Assembly (NCBI GenBank): GCA_026008535.1
Contig: BRKX01000014.1
Location: forward strand, 496,001 to 560,000
Source of the DNA: Perilla frutescens
Lineage: Eukaryota > Streptophyta > Magnoliopsida > Lamiales > Lamiaceae
Direction of reading: 5' to 3'
DNA: 64,000 bases
Made by a program: the position numbers and the translations under genes. Of this stretch, positions 33,245-48,377 are shown piece after piece. The notes under the pieces were generated by a model. That model searched no databases. It saw only the letters and a program-made list of their open reading frames with translations, and had not been told where the DNA came from. How positions within the stretch are numbered: position 1 is the first letter of the stretch; the number at the start of each line of letters is the position of its first letter.

Positions 33245-33822
33245 AGTTCAGGTCAGGGTATATTAAGAAGTTAGGTGGCCGAGGCAAAGTTTTGAAGTAA
33301 CTTAAAAGCACAAAAACAAATCTATATCGCATGATTCAATAACTTTTCTTTAATTTTTCATGGCCAATTGCATACTTTCTGCTAGATATGATTTTTATTA
33401 ACCTATTAAACCAATACGACAATATCACACAGATTAACATAAAACACTATAACTAAAAATACAAAATGCCAAATATCAAAGAATTAAGAGGAGAGACTAG
33501 AGAGAGTTCAAAGCACTGAGCAGATGATGTCTCTGGTGTGTTGCAAATTAAATTGCAATATTGTATTTTTATAGCTATGTGCTTATATCAGTAGATAAGC
33601 CTATGGGATTTTGCCTTTTATTATAATTTTAGATAATTGAATTATGATATTTGTTTAGATTTGTTTTAGATAATTGAATTATGATATTTGTTTAAATTTG
33701 TTTTGGAATTATGATTTTCTTTATGGTATATGTAACAAAAGAAACTAAAAAAAAGGGTGTAGATTAGGATTATAATTTAGAAACTAAAAAAAAGGTGAAA
33801 AGATAGATTAGGACGACGCGAG
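33245..33822. other. Gene-free AT-rich spacer (copy B)
   Basis: Counterpart of 4267-4844 with only scattered differences. No gene seen. Confidence 0.6.
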
Positions 33823-34488
33823 GGATGGCAAGAGGCCGGATCTGGAGCGGATCTTGTTGAATCCAGATCCATATTCATTTTTTTTTCCAGATCCAGATCG
33901 TTCCGTCAGATCCAAAATTTTGAAATCCAGATCCAAATCCATCGGATCTGTGGGTCTGCGGATCTGATCCACGGATCCAGATTTTTGTTTATAATAGAAT
34001 TTAAAATGAGACAAAATCAAAAGAACATTGTCAACACAATAATAAACATCCAAAACAAGTCGGCAACATCCAACATTCATCTTAAAGAAAAACATTAAAC
34101 AAACATATTCATCCATCACATCACGAAATATATATATATATATATAATATAAAATATAAAATCACATATATATATATAATATAAAATATAAATATATATA
34201 ATATATATAGAGAGAGAGATTCGAGAATGGAGACTAGAGAGAGAGTCAGAGTCGGATATATATATATATATATATATATTTATATTTTATATTATATAAA
34301 ATATAAATATATATATATAGAGAGAGAGAGAGATCCACGGGTCGGATCCGGACCTAAAATTTTAAGATCCAGATCCGCAGCAAAAAAAATTATAGAGATC
34401 CAGATCCGACCTGGATCTGTTGGATCCAAAATTTTGTGATCGAGATCTGCGGATCTAGAGCGGATCCAAGATCCACTGCCATCTCTAA
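33823..34488. mobile_element. hAT-like non-autonomous element (copy B)
   Basis: Same GATC-rich inverted ends as the copy at 4845-5486. The flanks read ACGCGAG on the left and ACGCGGG on the right, one substitution from the copy-A duplication. The TA microsatellite in the middle differs in length. Confidence 0.55.
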
Positions 34489-34935
34489 ACGCGGGCCAAG
34501 TGGGAAACAAAGAATAAAGCACTGCCACTGAGTTGAACACTCATTTTATTTATAATTAACGTACATTATATATATATATATACATATATATAAGAATTTT
34601 TTGAGGCCTCAATTTTTTGGGGGCTTGAGGCGGCCGCTTTTTTGCCCCAACACTTCAGCTGACCCTAGTTCAAGTCCGTGCACATAAATATGGTTTCGAA
34701 CTCAACCTTTCGTTAAACGGTAAAATTTCAAACGAATTCTTTTGCAATGAGATGTATGTTGCTCGCAATTGGATCTACTTATTTACAACGTAACTACCAT
34801 CATAGATTTATAGTGCATATTAAAAATGACTGATTGTCTTAAAATATGCAAATTTTGGAGTGTGTTTGGTATGTCACAAGTTTTAAAGTAGTTTTATTAA
34901 CATGAACATAACACTTATTTGGTTTTCACATGTAT

Positions 34936-35322
34936 TCAAATATGAAAAAGCTTTAAAGAATTTTGAAGCTGAACTATGAAATATACCATATGACTCAATT
35001 GTTGGACATCATACGAGAAGTCTGGGCGGCTGAGATTCAAATAGAGAAGCAGACCAACCAAGCGACGATATCCCTGGACATCAAGAAAAGGTTCACTCTC
35101 ATCAGCACAAAGCTGCAAACCAAGAGGAAAGGGAGTCGAGGCTGATCGACAACCAAGAAGGCCAACTCCCAACAACAAATCAAGAATATACTTGCATTGA
35201 CTAAGGTAGGTGCCTGAAGTGCCGCGGGCAATTTCCGAACCCACGAAGAAACGTGTTGCACCAAGATCTTTAATGGTAAAAGTGGTATCAAGATGTTGCT
35301 TGAAGCGACTAATCTCAAACAC
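34936..35322 (-). pseudogene. Ty1/copia reverse transcriptase / RNase H fragment (copy B)
   Basis: Near-identical to 5943-6329; visible changes include GAARFFLG to GATRFFVG. Same boundaries, so it was copied with the block and did not insert independently. Confidence 0.85.
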
Positions 35323-35397
35323 CGAAGGCCCGGTGATGAACTCTGCAATGTGCAGATATTATAGCAATGTGCAGGAAGAAGGTCCTTCTATCAAAAG

Positions 35398-35617
35398 CAT
35401 ATATAAGACATTGACAATTATTGTCCCTTGTAAATGACCTAATGGTAGAATGGTGTAAGTTTAAGATTAAATATCTTTAGTTCGAATTTCATTAACACCG
35501 CTAGTGTGAGTCTATCACTGATTTACCAAGTGTAGTTTACCTCTTCTGTTAGTCTGTGTGGTTTACATATATATTATTACACAGGAACGAGATTTACCCA
35601 GTGCATACCCTCGAGTA
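35398..35617 (+). repeat. Direct repeat flanking the nested insertion, left copy (right copy 39182-39402)
   Basis: About 220 bp containing a flank (GCATATATAAGACATTGAC) and most of the SINE-like element, ending at TACCCTCGAGTA. It is repeated almost exactly at 39182-39402, where the sequence continues into the rest of the SINE and the block-A-like spacer. Copy A (about 6404-6610) is single and lacks the 12 bases TTGTCCCTTGTA that both B copies share. Confidence 0.85.
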
Positions 35618-35800
35618 AAAAAACAATCAAAACGATGTCGTTTTTGGTCCATTTAATGGAGCCCTAACGGGCTCCGTCACGCGATGGTCCAATTGAGCCA
35701 ATTTTAACACGGCAGTGGCCCAATTGAGCCCAAAAAAGTTGTAGTGACCCAATTGAGCCCCCCAAATAAGTTCAGTAGCCAATTTGGCCCTTATCCCTTA
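35618..35800 (-). mobile_element. Transposon terminus with repeated CCCAATTGAGCC motif
   Basis: Contains repeats of GGTCCAATTGAGCC / GGCCCAATTGAGCCC / GACCCAATTGAGCCCC, then CCAATTTGGCCCTTATCCC. On the minus strand this reads GGGATAAGGGCCAAATTGG and onward, a pattern I recognise as an end of a common plant repeat (possibly Mutator-like). Only one end is identified. Confidence 0.4.
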
Positions 35801-36229
35801 AATTTATGCATATTGTGATACATGTTTTTTTTTATCGAACTAGTTTTCGAAATAATAACAAAATACTTTTAATTTTTTTTATTCTATTTATGCACATAAT
35901 TTTTTTACTTTATTTTATACTAGTGATGATAAGTTTTCTTATCACTAATAATTTTTTATGGCTTTGTGACAATATATTATTGTCATTAAATTCTTAAATT
36001 TTTAGTGACAATCTTAAGTTGTTATATAGTAAAAAAAGTATTAAAGAATCAATGATGATACAAATCATTGTCACTGTTTATCATTGCATTATTGATAACA
36101 ATTATTTCATGTCAACGACAAAATTTGGCGCCAATAATTTAATGACGATAGATAATGACAACATTTAAAATTGTCACAAATAAGAAGACTCATGCACAAT
36201 ATATGATAATAAAAACAAAAATATAGCGA
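35801..36229. other. AT-rich transposon-like spacer with TGACAAT/ATTGTCA repeats
   Basis: Repeated short motifs TGACAAT, ATTGTCA, TAATGACGATAGATAATGAC in both orientations (about 35930-36180) suggest the subterminal region of a DNA transposon. No gene or clear ends. Confidence 0.35.
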
Positions 36230-37782
36230 TAGCTGTGGTAAAGATGCAGCAATAGAGGAATTTTCCTCTGTGCTGACAGTACATAGAATCAGCTTTAAAA
36301 GCCCAGGAAGATCAATCTTGGCTATAGCACCAGAGATTCGGGTACTTTCACTTCAATGAATTGAAAAAACTCCACCAGAAAAACATGATGAAAAATCTTC
36401 CCACTATCAATGTGGATGACGGCGTGTGCGAGAGATGCATGGAAGGAAAACAACATAGGAAGTCATTCTCTTCAGACCAAATATGGAGAGCTAATCAAAT
36501 CCTGGAGTTGATCCATAAGGATGTGTGCAGTTCCATGAGAACACCAAGTAATGAAGAAAACAGATACTTTATTTTCTTCATTGATAACTATACTAGAATG
36601 ACGTGGGTCTATTTCATGAAAGAAAGATCAGAAGCTTTCACCATTTTTAAGAAATTTAAGAAGCTAGTGGAGAACCAAAGTGGACGAAGAATTAAAGTCT
36701 TGCGAAGTGATAGAGAAACAAAATACACGTCTAAGGAGTTCAACAAATTCTGTGAGGATGAAGGAATCAATCATCAGCGAACTATCAGCTACGCTTCAGA
36801 GCAAAATGGCATCTCAGAAAAGAATAATAGGACAGTGATGGAGATGGCTAGAACGATGCTAGCAAAGAAAGGCAACCCAAAGCAATTTTAGGCGGAAGTA
36901 GTATATACTGCATTCTATCTACTCAATAGATGTCCAATAATGGCAGTACAAAATAAAATACGAGTTGAAGCTTGGAGTGGATGGAAGTCATGAGCACAAC
37001 ATCTAAAAGTCTTTGGGAGCATCTGCTATGTGCATCTCCCAAAAGGAAAAAAAACACAAATTGGAAGAAAAAATGGAGAAAGGTATATTCCTTGGCTACA
37101 ACACTCAGTCTAAATGTTATAGAATCTACAACCTCAAGATTGAAAAACTAATCATCAGTCATGACGTCGAGTTTGATGAAAGCGCATCATGGAACTGGAA
37201 TGAAAAAAAAATTGAAAAAAAAATATCATAGTACCACGACTACGATGTTCCGGTGAACATCACGATGAAGACGACTCAGATGACCCGCAGTCTTCTCCAA
37301 CTCGTGCACACCCTCCAAGTCCAAGAACATCATCATCATGATTAAACAAAGAACAATCTTCTCTAGAGTCAACACCAAGAAATGTGAGGACTCTTCGAGA
37401 AATCTACGAGACTTGCAACTTTGTAGCAGTGGAACCCGAGAGCTTTGAAGATGCCATCAAATAAAAATATTGGATAAAAGAAATGGAAGAAGAAATCAAG
37501 ATGAACGAGAAAAATGAAACATGAGAGTTAGTTGATCTTCCAAATAACAAAGAGGGTGTCAAAGTCAAGTGAGTCTACAAGATAAAGTTAAACCCGAATG
37601 GCTCAATTAAAAAACACAAGGCAAAATTGGTAGCCCAAGGATACTCACAATTACCAAGTATCGACCATAATGAGACATTTGCTCCAATTGCTCGTCTAAA
37701 TACTATAAAGTCACTACCAAGACCAAGGTTTGATACATTACGTGAAAAACTTAGAATTATCAAAATGAGCATCAAGGGGGAG
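36230..37782 (+). pseudogene. Ty1/copia pol remnant (GAG-pre-integrase, integrase, cut RT)
   Basis: From about 36300 a GAG-pre-integrase motif (HQRFGYFHFNELKKL, CERCMEGKQHRKSF) is followed by the integrase core (IDNYTRMTWVYFMKERSEA, LRSDRETKYTSKEFNKFCE, SEQNGISEKNNRTVMEMAR). After a stop at 36889 the integrase tail continues in pieces (GIFLGYNTQSKCYRIYNL near 37085). The beginning of reverse transcriptase (WVYKIKLNPNGSIKKHKAKLV, near 37570) then jumps to the element's last residues (LREKLRIIKMSIKGE), so most of RT and RNase H is deleted. Several frameshifts and stops are present; not active. Confidence 0.88.
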
Positions 37783-38190
37783 TGATGAGAGTTGATGCAC
37801 ATTCTAGAATAGTATAAAATATTCTAAATTATTATTATGCATAGATAAATCTATAATATTATAAATTGTACGTGAATAGAATATTCTAGAAATCATTAGA
37901 AAAACAATCTAAAGAGAAATCTGAAATCTAGAGATTTCTCAAATACTTTTGTATAAAGTATAATATAGAGAATTCTCTAACATTCTCATGGTAGTATATA
38001 TAACATTGTACCATTTGTAAGAAGTTAAAGTTGAGATAATAAGCAGTAAGCATTCTATCATAATCATACTCTCTCTCCATTCCTTTGCCAAACTAGGTAT
38101 ATATATATATCAAGTCCTCCTAACCCTTTATACCTTACCACAACCTTTACCAAACATCTACCAAATACCTTGCTCTACTTGCTCTAATAT
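37783..38190 (+). mobile_element. 3' LTR of the copia element
   Basis: A polypurine tract AAGGGGGA (37774-37781) directly precedes TGATGAGAGTTGATGCAC, as expected for a copia 3' LTR, and a TATA-like GTATATATAAC lies near 37995. The right end (CA) could not be fixed; 38190 is an estimate. No 5' LTR was found upstream of 36230. Confidence 0.5.
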
Positions 38191-38341
38191 CATCAAAGGC
38201 ATTACCAAGTCTTTTCTCTTTATCGACTGGTGATGTAGTAGTATCTATAGAATTGGAATTACCAGCAAGACTTATAGTCTATAGATGTAGTATGATATTT
38301 ACAAATTGCAATTGTGGAAACATCAAACATCATTATAAAAC

Positions 38342-38707
38342 TCAACAGTGACGGCCACGTGAGTAGGAAGTTGAACATGAACTGCGATTTTTCTTGGCCA
38401 CACGAATTGGACTATAGTTTGGTAGTAGTTCATTCGATGGCGGTGGCGGTGACGGCGACGACGATGGCAAATGTATTGGTAGTAGTTCATTCGATGGCTG
38501 TGGTGGAATATGTATCGGTAGATTAGTTGTTTCAGAAAAATCTCTCCCTAAATCTTTCAATCCTTTCATCATGTAAAGCCAATGTCTTTTCATGGCTCCA
38601 ACATAAATGCTGGCCAGCATGCCACCGACTACCATTTGAACAATCTGGTGGCTAATTAACCAATAATCTCCAAGGGCAATGGTATCATTCCTCGCCACTC
38701 TAACCAC
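38342..38707 (-). other. Open frame of unknown origin on the minus strand
   Basis: 121 codons containing the segment YVGAMKRHWLYMMKGLKDLG and a Pro/Ser-rich stretch with two NELLP copies. I recognise no family. It may be captured gene sequence going with the exon-like segment at 38849-38986, or chance. Its 5' part overlaps a 79-bp tandem duplication. Confidence 0.25.
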
Positions 38708-38788
38708 TCACCATTTGAACAATCTGGTGGCTAATTAACCAATAATCTCCAAGAACAATGGTATCATTCCTCGCCACTCTAATCACTT
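38631..38788. repeat. 79-bp tandem duplication
   Basis: Two adjacent copies (38631-38709, 38710-38788) starting ACCATTTGAACAATCTGGTGG. They differ at only a few positions (for example CAAGGGCAATGG against CAAGAACAATGG), so the duplication is recent. Confidence 0.95.
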
Positions 38789-38848
38789 GAAACATTGATA
38801 CACATAGATATGTTGTACATACAAGAATTCCTACCTCTCTTAAATGAT

Positions 38849-38986
38849 TCATTCAACAGCTTCGGTCAATTCGTACAAAAAACACATCACCCAAACTCCC
38901 AATACGCAAAATGCCATCAAAAAGTGTGATACCATACGGGTTGATCCTTCCCATCGCCTAATCTCGTAGTCATAATTTACACAATA
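38849..38986 (-). pseudogene. Exon-like fragment, C terminus of an unknown membrane protein
   Basis: On the minus strand an acceptor-like TTTGTTACCAG is followed by 45 codons and a stop: NYDYEIRRWEGSTRMVSHFL, then a hydrophobic stretch (VLGVWVMCFLYEL) and TEAVE. The composition is protein-like, with charged residues followed by a membrane helix. I cannot name the family. It lies in transposon debris and is probably a captured last exon. Confidence 0.4.
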
Positions 38987-39038
38987 CTGGTAACAAAGTT
39001 ATCTATTCCTAATCTCATCTACATCATAAGAAAAATGA

Positions 39039-39186
39039 TATCAATCAATGCAGATAAACATAACAGAGAGCTCACAGAAAATCCAATTGAACATAAACTA
39101 AATAATTAATGCAAAATCTTCATTTATTGCTAACCTCTGCTAGAGATATCAATCAATGCAGAGGAATAGAACAGAGAGCTCGCATA
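39039..39186. repeat. Pair of short direct repeats beside the right copy of the flanking repeat
   Basis: ATATCAATCAATGCAGATAA...ACAGAGAGCTCAC at 39039-39075 recurs as ATATCAATCAATGCAGAGGA...ACAGAGAGCTCGC at about 39147-39183. No coding function. Confidence 0.7.
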
Positions 39187-39205
39187 TATAAGACATTGAC
39201 AATTA

Positions 39206-39432
39206 TTGTCCCTTGTAAATGACCTAATGGTAGAATGATGTAAGTTTAAGATTAAATATCTTTAGTTCGAATTTCACCAACACCGCTAGTGTGAGTCTAT
39301 CACTGATTTACCAAGTGTAGTTTACCTCTTCTGTTAGTCTGTGTGGTTTACATATATATTATTACACAGGAACGAGATTTACCCAGTGCATACCCTCGAG
39401 TAGAGGCTGCAAATTACCCTTGACCTAAAAAA
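39206..39432 (+). mobile_element. SINE-like element (copy B, complete)
   Basis: Contains the A-box-like and B-box-like motifs (TAATGGTAGAATGATG, AGTTCGAATTTC) and the 3' body with GATTTACCCAGTGCATACCC and GAGGCTGCAAATTACCC. It leads directly into the spacer homologous to 6641-8590. Confidence 0.55.
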
Positions 39433-41381
39433 GATATATTTTATTATAAATTATGAATATGAATAAATATAATAAAAATATTTAAATAAAATACTGCAGA
39501 TCACAAAAATAAGTTTTTATTGTCCCATCGAGAACACGTCTTTGTAAAAGAAAGACATCTCAGATTCAAAATCTACTGCTCATCTATTCCCCCAATTAAA
39601 AAACAAATTGTGATTTTGTGTTTTTTATTCTGTAAAATATCTAATATATATCATTTTTTTTTAAATTTTAGGTAAACTTAAATAACTTTTTAAATGCATA
39701 AATTTCAAGGTTTTTTCTGTTATATATGAAATTTGTTGTTTTTGTTTTCATATTAAATATAAAAATACATATAAAATATAATGCGTAAATTATTATGTAT
39801 ATAGTTTTTTTAAAATTTAATTATTTGGTTAGAAAAATATTATATAACACATTTTGAATTATATTCATTAATTTTTATTTTTTTTGAATGCAATCATCGC
39901 AGAATTTTCATCTATTTATGATAAATTATAAATGTTAAGCAACACATTTTGATAAGCACTAGTTATGTAATATATATATGTAGTGGTCATACCAATATTT
40001 ATTAGAAATTTTCTGATAAATATTTTTAAATATATTAAAATGTTGCCCCATCTCTTATTTTAAAATTAAATTGTTAAGATTATTAAAATATATTTATTTA
40101 ATTTAGAATTTTAGAATAAATAATTAATTATATATTATTATGTTAATTGAAATGTTATTAAAAGTATTATAGTAGCAGAAGCAAGAACAACAAATTCAAA
40201 TTGGATTGAAAGACCATTTTCTAATGCCAAACACATAATGGCATTGAAAAATACAATGAACGGTCAATATAAATATTTTTAATTAATAAAAGTTTTAAAT
40301 AAAAAATTCAATTCTAAAATATCACATTTCGTTGTGTTTTATATCCCGCATTTTTCATTTAATAATTGATGTCCACCAATCTTCCTACACTAATTTAGGA
40401 CCATAACTATATATATGTTCAACTTTAATCCTTCAATGTATATTAACAATCTTGATTTTCTTTGATTTTTTTTTTTTGAATATATCATGTGATTTTTCAT
40501 ATAGTAAAAAAATATATATTATAATCAAAATAATTATAACATATATAATATAAACTAAAGATGAAGATTTTAGGTTTAACTAAAGGTATAACTAGAGAGG
40601 CTTATAGAGAGAGCATTTTTTTTAATACAATTATATATTAAGAAGACATGAAATTGAATTATAATATAAAGAATGTATAGTCTACATTAGAAAAAAAAAC
40701 AATGGTTTGCTACATTTATTGCTTTTGTAATTGATTGATCAATTTCCTCAAAAAACAATGATTGAGATTCATATAAGGAAATAATAGATTTGCTATTTTT
40801 AATGTTTCTATGATTAATTGATTTTTTAATGGAGGTAGAAAATAATTAATATTGATTCCACGTTATTTATGGATATTATGGTAGATATTATTAAAAATTA
40901 TTCTAATTTTATTAAGTATTTCTATATTCAGAAATGTAATTTGGGTGGGAAAAATGCATAATTCTAGTTTCGGCCATGATATTTTTATTATATATTATAT
41001 AGATTTTCTACTCACACATAAATTTAAAATATTTATGAAAACAATATATTAAAGTTAAACTTCCAATATTACCCTTATTTAAGATTTACGACTTTAAAAA
41101 ATTTAAGTGGATAATTTTTTTATTTTCAAAATCTAACAAGAATGTATTTAATTTATACATTACTTGAAATTTTTTAATACTCTTATAATAATGAGACTAT
41201 GTAATTGGGGCATTCAAAAATAATATAACGCACTTTATAATTGAAACAAATCAAATGAATTTTATTACATTCTATTGCCAAGAAAGTAGCTTTATGAATT
41301 TTCTACGCAAAACAACTCATCAGTACTCTATGGTCAATTATTCAGCAGTCAAAATATAATATTCTATGAAAAAAAAAGTTA
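39433..41381. other. AT-rich spacer (copy B of 6641-8590)
   Basis: Near-identical to 6641-8590 with isolated substitutions. No gene. Confidence 0.6.
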
Positions 41382-41652
41382 CCCCCTCCATCCTAATTAT
41401 ATAGTCCGTTTTATCCTCGCACATAGATTAAAAATATTTATGAAAATAAGATATTAAAACTTAATTTCCAATATTACCTTTATTTAGAATTTATGACTTT
41501 AAAAATTGAAGTGATTGATTTTTAATTTTCAAGACCTAACAAGTGTATATTTCTATATTACTATGAAAATTAATATTATTTGTAATTATGAGACTATATA
41601 ATTGGGACATCTAAAAATAATAACAGAGACTATATAAATGGGACGAAGTGAG
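41382..41652. mobile_element. Stowaway-type MITE upstream of gene D
   Basis: Same element and TA-flanked position as 8591-8861 (left CCCCCTCCATCCTAATTATA, right GGGACGAAGTGAGTA). Confidence 0.75.
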
Positions 41653-41860
41653 TATTAAATGTCAAACCGGCCATACTTGTCGCGATAACTAGTGTTATGT
41701 GATGGAGCTTAATTACAAAAGTCTTGTCTGGGGTCCTTTGCTTTTATTACGAAAGACAAGTCTAACTACCTATCATTATTCTACACTCGTTTATGAGAAG
41801 ACTCAATCAAGTCAAGATAAAGCTTAATTATTCTTGTGTTGGCCTAAGAGAAGTAAGAGA

Positions 41861-45259
<3,399 letters not shown>

Positions 45260-45850
45260 CCAAGTGTGCAACAACTGTCGTGGGCTTAAAAGCTTGAATT
45301 AGTTGTAGTTGACATGCTTGAATGTATCACTTTGTTTAAAATATAAGAATTATGTACGTATTAGTAGAAGTTGCAACCATTTTCTCTATATTTTAGTCAA
45401 ATTCGAATCTTTTTTTTTGTTGGGTAATATAGGTTGTCAAGTAATTAATATAATTACAAGTTTTTTTAAGTTAATTTATGCTAATGTGCTGTAGCAGCAG
45501 CACCTAATCTAATTAAAAATTAAGCCACACGGCCAATTAGAGAGTAAGTTTGTATATAGAATACTAATTTCATGGAAAAACCTGATTACCTATTACTTAT
45601 GGATTAGTGCATTGTCTAGTACTACCAACTGCAGATTAATAAAGAAGGTCTTCCTATTGAAATGATTCTTTTAATTGGTGCTCTTGTATATCTTCCTATT
45701 TTAGAAAAACAAGAACTTAGGTGAATGCTTGAGAAACTTATGTATAAAAATACCACATTTCATTGATCCCCTTCATGCTAATTATAGTACATATAGTACA
45801 TACATAACTTTTTGGGATTCTGCCATTATATCACCCATTTAATAAAATAT

Positions 45851-45900
<50 letters not shown>

Positions 45901-46737
45901 TACTTTTATATAATTTAACTAATTCTTATTTAAATATTATTTTTAGATATAATAATATCAAAACTATCATTAAAAAAAAATTTAAAATTTTTTTATCCAT
46001 TTTGAATATTGAAAATTTTCTCCAAAGGTTTCTATCCGTTTTGATTTTCTTAATCTAATAAAAAAGAATAAAAACTAAAATCTTAAAACTTAGATTATTT
46101 TCGCGCGTGTGTATATATATATATGTCATGAAATTTTTTTATTTATTTTCCTTTGATCTATTTTATTAAAATATATAAATTAAATCGAGAAAATGTCAAA
46201 ACATTGAAATAAATAAACAAAATATAATCGAATTCAAAACCAAAAAAATAATAATTAAACACATTGAAATGAGAATACCCCCAAACTACAAAATTTGAGC
46301 CCTATATTTTAGAGAACAATATTTTTTTTATTACAATCAACTGTGTAATTCAAAATGCCATAAATAACCAATAAAATAAATTGAATAATTTTAAAGAAAG
46401 AAAATGAAAGGGGATAGTGGCGATAGGTGGGCTCCACATTTGATCAAAACAAGATGAAATCTTGGTACATACATTAGAGATGATATTTAGTTTTTTAACA
46501 AATTTTTGTAGTATGTACCAAGTAATGATACATATAACTCTTTTAATTGTACCTAAAAAAAATGTCTATTGTGTTTTACAGTGCAAAATGAGTTGGGCGA
46601 AGTTTCTTCCAAGTTGGGAAGAAACGCCATTGCAAGTGCCTAAGATAGATAATTGAGTTTCCGCTTTTTTCGCAGAGTTGAATTGCTTTTGGAAAGTAAT
46701 CATCACGCGAGATAAGTATTATTACTTTAGAATAATA
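45260..46737. other. 3' flank of gene D and spacer
   Basis: Near-copy of 19921 to about 21460, including CA/TA microsatellites (about 45861-45900) and the TTGGGAAGAAAC(G/T)CCATTG stretch. Compared with copy C, about 55 bp around 21255-21312 are missing. No gene. Confidence 0.55.
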
Positions 46738-47155
46738 CTAGCCAGCCAGATTCTGGCTAGCCAGATTCTGGCTAGCCAGAATCTAATTTTTTGATGATTA
46801 ATAAAACTGTATTATTAATAAATTAATTATATTAATTTATTAATACTAGAATGTTATGTTTTTACTATATTATCCTTCTGTCATGAAATTAGTAATTTGT
46901 AATTAATTATTAAAATCACTCCAGAAGAGGATCAGAAGAAAGGGGCGCAGCTTCATCTTCTTTCTTTTCTTCACTTCTTTATTTTTTTTCCATCTTCGAT
47001 TTCTTCTGAATTGAAGCGCATATAGAGTTGCCCTAATTATTATGGAGGGCATCAATGTAAATTTATTGAATAATTAGTGTTTTATTAATTAAATTAATTA
47101 ATTATTAAAAATAATAAAAAATTCTGGCTAACCAGAATCTGGCTGAATCTGGTCC
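46738..47155. mobile_element. MITE with AGCCAGATTCTGGCTAGCCAG inverted ends
   Basis: The left end carries tandem copies of GCCAGATTCTGGCTA, themselves partly palindromic. The right end is ATTCTGGCTAACCAGAATCTGGC, complementary to it. Length is about 418 bp, AT-rich and non-coding. It is absent from the paralogous spacer at 21465, where other sequence stands, so it arrived after the block duplication. Superfamily not determined. Confidence 0.6.
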
Positions 47156-47937
47156 TAACTTGTGTGTGTCAATCGTGTACCAAACTTCAAAATTATTACT
47201 TTTACTTTCATGCATTTTTTCTTCAACTTTATTTCTTTTGGTTTAGTATAACTTTACATTATTATTTAGGGTTCATTCCACCCAATTAGGGATTATAATT
47301 TTTTTTAATATTTAATTCATTTTTGAGGTTGATTATTCTAAACTTAGGGTATATAATTTTTTAAAATTTTAATTTTTAACAATAAATATTAATCATGATT
47401 AGTTATAATATAATAAATTTTATTTTTATAAACAATATTATTAATAATATATAATTTTAATGTTGGCACACGATTGACACACAAAATTGGGACTAGATGA
47501 TCTCTATTTATAATTTTGTTCACCCGAAATCCTTTTACTCAAAATTTTTAATATTCTTATAATAATGAAACTATATAATTGAGACATCACAAAATAATAA
47601 TAGGGACTATATAATTGAGACAAAATTAAATTTTATTACATTCTATTACCAAGAAGGTAGCTTGTCTAAATTTTTCTTCGCAAAACAACTCATCAGTACT
47701 CTAAGGTTAATTATTCAACAGTAATATTCTATGAAAAAAAAACCACACAAAATGTTACTAAATTATCAAAACTGGCCATACCTTGTCACGATAATTAGTG
47801 ATTTGTTATGGAGCTTTATTACAAAAGTCTTGTTTGGGGTCGTTTGCTTTTATCACGAAAGTGTTATTACCTATCATTATTCTACACTCCTTTATGTGAA
47901 GACTCAAACGACTCAATCAAGTCAAGATGAAGCTAGC

Positions 47938-48298
47938 GATAAGATCCTCTATTTTAATTTTTATATTGTATTATCTATCATGTGTACACTTGAATTTTTA
48001 TTTTTTTTAATTTATTGTGATATAGTTTAATTTTACACTGGTTATTTAAGCTTCATGCTACCTGATTAAAGTGTATTATAATTTTTTAGTATTTAATTTT
48101 TAGTTTTTACTTATTAATTAATTATTTTAAAAAAATAATTATTATAACATTGTAAATTTATAATAAATTCTAATTAGGTAGAATGAATCCAAAATAATAA
48201 GTATAAAATTAAACTAAAGCACAATAAAAAAAATTGTGAAAAATCAGGCATGTAATATGGAATGCAATACAAAAAGTGTAATAGACAATCTTGGGGTG
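47938..48298. mobile_element. Fold-back MITE in the promoter region of gene 6
   Basis: The left half (TTTATTGTGATATAGTTTAA, TTATTTAAGCTTCATGCTACC, AGTGTATTATAA) is matched in reverse complement by the right half (TTATAATAAATTC, GGTAGAATGAATCC, TTAAACTAAAGCACAATAAA), so the whole could form a long hairpin. A homologous element lies at about 60722-61085 before gene 7. Confidence 0.6.
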
Positions 48299-48377
48299 AT
48301 AGGTAGTCCATCGAACACTATATTATATTCTAGATGAATTATTATTGTTGTGTTGGCCTAAGAGATGAATTAAGAGA

